Assembly: GCA_017543165.1 (NCBI GenBank)
Contig: JAFYGL010000013.1
Coordinates: 1-5,946, forward strand
DNA length: 5,946 nt
Direction of reading: 5' to 3'
From: Victivallales bacterium
GTDB taxonomy: Bacteria; Verrucomicrobiota; Lentisphaeria; Oligosphaerales; Oligosphaeraceae
Shown here piece by piece: positions 3,795 to 5,946 of this stretch. Every line of letters starts with the position of its first letter. Position 1 is the stretch's first letter. Both the position numbers and the translations under genes were made by a program. The notes under the pieces are model-generated. The model had not been told where the DNA came from and did no database searches. It saw only the letters and a program-made list of their open reading frames with translations.

Positions 3795-5946
3795 TCAGGG
3801 TTCGAGTTCGATTTCGTAAAGTTCCAGTGGTGTATTTTTCTTCGGGAAATCCAGGCGCATGCGGATGGTGCGCGTCTTGTCCCCAAAGTCATATTCCACC
3901 ATGTATTTCTCCTTCTTGACGCTGGCTGGCGTCAATTTCTTCCATTCGCCGCGCTTGCGGATTGAGACCTGCACCTTTTCGTCCAGTGGATAGCCGTAGA
4001 TACGCAACTTGCGGAATTCTGGCACCAGCCGCTGCACGAACGACATGTCGATGAAAGTATCGGCCTTGCTGTAGTTTTCCGCATTGCTCCAGGCAAATAC
4101 ATCGCGGGTGCCGTCAAAGAGTTTGTTTCGCATGCCAAGAGTTGTCCTGGGCTGGTTGGAACTGCTGATTTCAATGCGCAGGCCATTTCCAAGCAGCAGA
4201 TTCGGACGGGACAGGCGTTCCTTGTCCAGTTGCGCTATTTTGTCCAGCACTGCCTTGCGTGAAAGCAGTTCCTCTCCCGCTGGCTCGGATGTGGCCACAA
4301 TGCACTCGTATGGTTTCAGTTCAAATGCGTATTGTTTTTTTCCACCCTCCAGTTTTGCGCCCTCGGCGCGGAACAAATGCCATTGCTTTATCTTCGCAAG
4401 CCGCGCGTCGTCAATGGACAACTTCTGCGCTGTTGGCAGGAGATTCACCAAAATGAGCAGGTACTTGCCATTCCTTTCCAGCATGGCGGCATCGCAGGTG
4501 TCTGGCAGGTTGCAGTCCAGTTTGATGGTATTTCCCAAGAGCGTGATTGGCTCAAGCGCCCTCAGGGATGTCATCACATAGCGCAGCCCTTCGTAGATGA
4601 CTGGCCTGTCACCAAGGTCGTGGTAGGCATACGGATAGATGAAATGCGCACCATTGGCGACGCAACTCCAGGTCTGGGATTCCAGTTCCTCGAATGTAGG
4701 ATAGTCCGCATACACGCTGTTCCCCTTGTAGCTGAAGAACTGGCTCATGATGCCAGCCACCTTGTCCTTGCGGCCAGTGCTTGTGATCTGCGTAACGTAG
4801 TTCCGCACACGCTGTATGGGCACGTTGAGGAAGCGTCCGCCCTTGCCGTCCAGCATAGGCCCCGTGTATGGGTGCGGCACCAGAATGTCCGCGCAATCCA
4901 GATAACGCGCAGGCGCACGGGATGTAATCTGCAAGGGATGCCAGGGGTCCAGTTCCTTCACAAACTCGTACAGGTACTTCAGATATACAGGCGACACCTC
5001 GCGGCATTCTGGCTCATCACTAAAATAGTAGTATTCAAAGTCCTCGTTGCGGTGCTTTTCAATGAAGGCACGCATCACATCGTACATCTGCTGGCATGGC
5101 TTCACATCCTTGGTGGCCTCGCGGTATTCGATGTCCGCAATAAGGCGTTTTGGTTCGTTGACCTTGCGCAGCAGCCTGTCCTTGCCAGAAAGCCCCAGGT
5201 CATCCGCATCGGTCTTTTCATCCAGCGCCTTGCCGCCGCGGTAGTAGTGGGCGTAGATTAGGCGCGGCAGCTTTGGCTTGCCATCCACCACCAGCCAGCC
5301 ATTTTCCACCCAGGCACCAGTATGCCCCGTGTCATTCCTGCTGTATTTGTAAATCGGGACATTCACGTTCTCGGTCTCCTTGCCAGGCAACGTAAGGAAC
5401 AGATTGTGCTTTCCATCAGCCAGATTCTTCGTCTTGAAGGAGAAACTTGCCTTGCCGTTGACCACCTTCAGGCGTCCCGTCGCCTTGCCATCAAACTTCA
5501 GTTCCACGGTCTTCACATCTGGCAGCATCACCTCGATTTCGCCTGCAATGACGCTGCTGTCCTGCCCAGGATAGAATGTATCCCTGTATTCAGGGCGACT
5601 CAACCTCACTTTGACAGGCGTAAACTGCACCACCACGGTGTAATATCTCTCGCCGACCACCTTGCCTGCCTTCTCCAGCACCATAGAAATCTGGTTTCTT
5701 CCCGTGGATTTGAATTCCGCATCGGGTATGAACAGGCTGTTGACGCCGCTCTTCAGCACCGCCTCCACTGGCTTTGCCTTGTCTCCAATACCCTGGCATT
5801 TCAAGGTGTATTTGCCTTCCTTCAAGGTGCTTATCTCCACGGCAAGCGTACCCTTGCAGACGCCGTCCTTCATGGCCTCAGCCGACAGTACCGCGCTCTT
5901 TATCCACACTTCCTCTTCAGGGCGCTTCTTTGGGAAGCCCTCCATC
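3795..5946 (-). CDS. Large glycoside-hydrolase-like protein with C-terminal F5/8-type-C-like domain, 5' partial
   Basis: At least 716 residues are encoded, and the N-terminus lies beyond the window edge. The first Met in view (5943-5945) is probably internal, since no signal peptide precedes a protein that looks secreted. Numbering from that Met, residues 15-200 look like beta-sandwich (Ig-like) domains. Residues 212-231 (WVENGWLVVDGKPKLPRLIY) resemble the entry strand of TIM-barrel glycosidases. YYYFSDEPE (305-313) looks like a barrel strand with acidic catalytic candidates D310, E311 and E313. Barrel-like strands continue through ADILVPHPY and VAGIMSQFF to ANGAHFIYPYAYHDL (430-444). Residues 485-552 suggest a small beta-sandwich. 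Residues 579-716 resemble a discoidin/F5/8-type-C carbohydrate-binding fold (LFDG at 609-612, a central RIYGYPLDEKVQVSIR segment, ending in LELYEIEL). No clear second catalytic glutamate was found, so both the hydrolase call and any GH family remain open. It could be an outer-membrane or secreted glycan-active enzyme. The reading frame is intact over the whole visible length. Confidence 0.6.
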   Translation of the reverse strand, partial: MEGFPKKRPEEEVWIKSAVLSAEAMKDGVCKGTLAVEISTLKEGKYTLKCQGIGDKAKPVEAVLKSGVNSLFIPDAEFKSTGRNQISMVLEKAGKVVGERYYTVVVQFTPVKVRLSRPEYRDTFYPGQDSSVIAGEIEVMLPDVKTVELKFDGKATGRLKVVNGKASFSFKTKNLADGKHNLFLTLPGKETENVNVPIYKYSRNDTGHTGAWVENGWLVVDGKPKLPRLIYAHYYRGGKALDEKTDADDLGLSGKDRLLRKVNEPKRLIADIEYREATKDVKPCQQMYDVMRAFIEKHRNEDFEYYYFSDEPECREVSPVYLKYLYEFVKELDPWHPLQITSRAPARYLDCADILVPHPYTGPMLDGKGGRFLNVPIQRVRNYVTQITSTGRKDKVAGIMSQFFSYKGNSVYADYPTFEELESQTWSCVANGAHFIYPYAYHDLGDRPVIYEGLRYVMTSLRALEPITLLGNTIKLDCNLPDTCDAAMLERNGKYLLILVNLLPTAQKLSIDDARLAKIKQWHLFRAEGAKLEGGKKQYAFELKPYECIVATSEPAGEELLSRKAVLDKIAQLDKERLSRPNLLLGNGLRIEISSSNQPRTTLGMRNKLFDGTRDVFAWSNAENYSKADTFIDMSFVQRLVPEFRKLRIYGYPLDEKVQVSIRKRGEWKKLTPASVKKEKYMVEYDFGDKTRTIRMRLDFPKKNTPLELYEIELEP

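Noticed and set aside
3635..3919. 94-codon + strand frame running through the repeat cluster
   Set aside because: It is made of repeat sequence and then the antisense of the hydrolase-like gene, with no plausible product.
4332..5261. 309-codon open frame on the + strand opposite the large hydrolase-like gene
   Set aside because: It is antisense to a long intact gene with recognisable domain features, and its translation shows no recognisable domain or motif.
3795..5945. Taking the Met at 5945 as the true start of the large - strand gene
   Set aside because: It is at the window edge, no ribosome binding site can be seen, and the expected signal peptide is missing, so the gene most likely continues outside the window.

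Overview
The window holds five protein-coding genes and several clusters of short intergenic repeats. No rRNA, tRNA, CRISPR array, transposase, integrase or phage gene was seen. The mix of genes is a short neutral-ceramidase-like metalloenzyme, a heptosyltransferase-type glycosyltransferase, and a large hydrolase-like protein with an apparent carbohydrate-binding tail. Together with the moderately high GC content, this suggests a Gram-negative bacterium of the PVC superphylum, perhaps a Lentisphaerota or Kiritimatiellota relative. That placement is an inference from gene content only.

Layout. Positions 1-177 are intergenic: a long inverted repeat, a palindromic GC-rich element, a possible promoter and a clear Shine-Dalgarno site. 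A ceramidase-like gene follows on the + strand (178-1506). A 56-base gap with two overlapping hairpins leads to a GT9 glycosyltransferase gene (1563-2543, +). Its stop overlaps the start of a CPBP/CAAX-type membrane protease gene (2540-3235, +), so these two form a tight operon. A perfect 17-bp hairpin that includes the protease stop codon sits in the short convergent gap. On the - strand lie a small DUF1805 (YunC-like) gene (3306-3611) and a 5'-truncated large protein (3795-5946). The 183 bases between them are packed with repeats.

Function. GT9 enzymes add heptose or related sugars to lipopolysaccharide-type glycans at the inner membrane. The coupled CPBP protease may therefore act in envelope biogenesis, although its substrate cannot be read from sequence. 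The ceramidase-like enzyme keeps the expected zinc-site residues but has no secretion signal. The large - strand protein looks like an enzyme with beta-sandwich domains, a TIM-barrel-like region and a C-terminal F5/8-type-C-like domain, fitting glycan degradation. There is no evidence that the + and - strand genes share a pathway.

The most distinctive feature is a short GC-rich element (core GTGGGCGCC with GAGGCG). It occurs in the gaps and lies 10-26 bases before three of the start codons, always oriented so that GGCGCCCACA and then an A/T-rich stretch lead into the gene. No convincing new multi-gene system was found; the repeat architecture is the part most worth following up.
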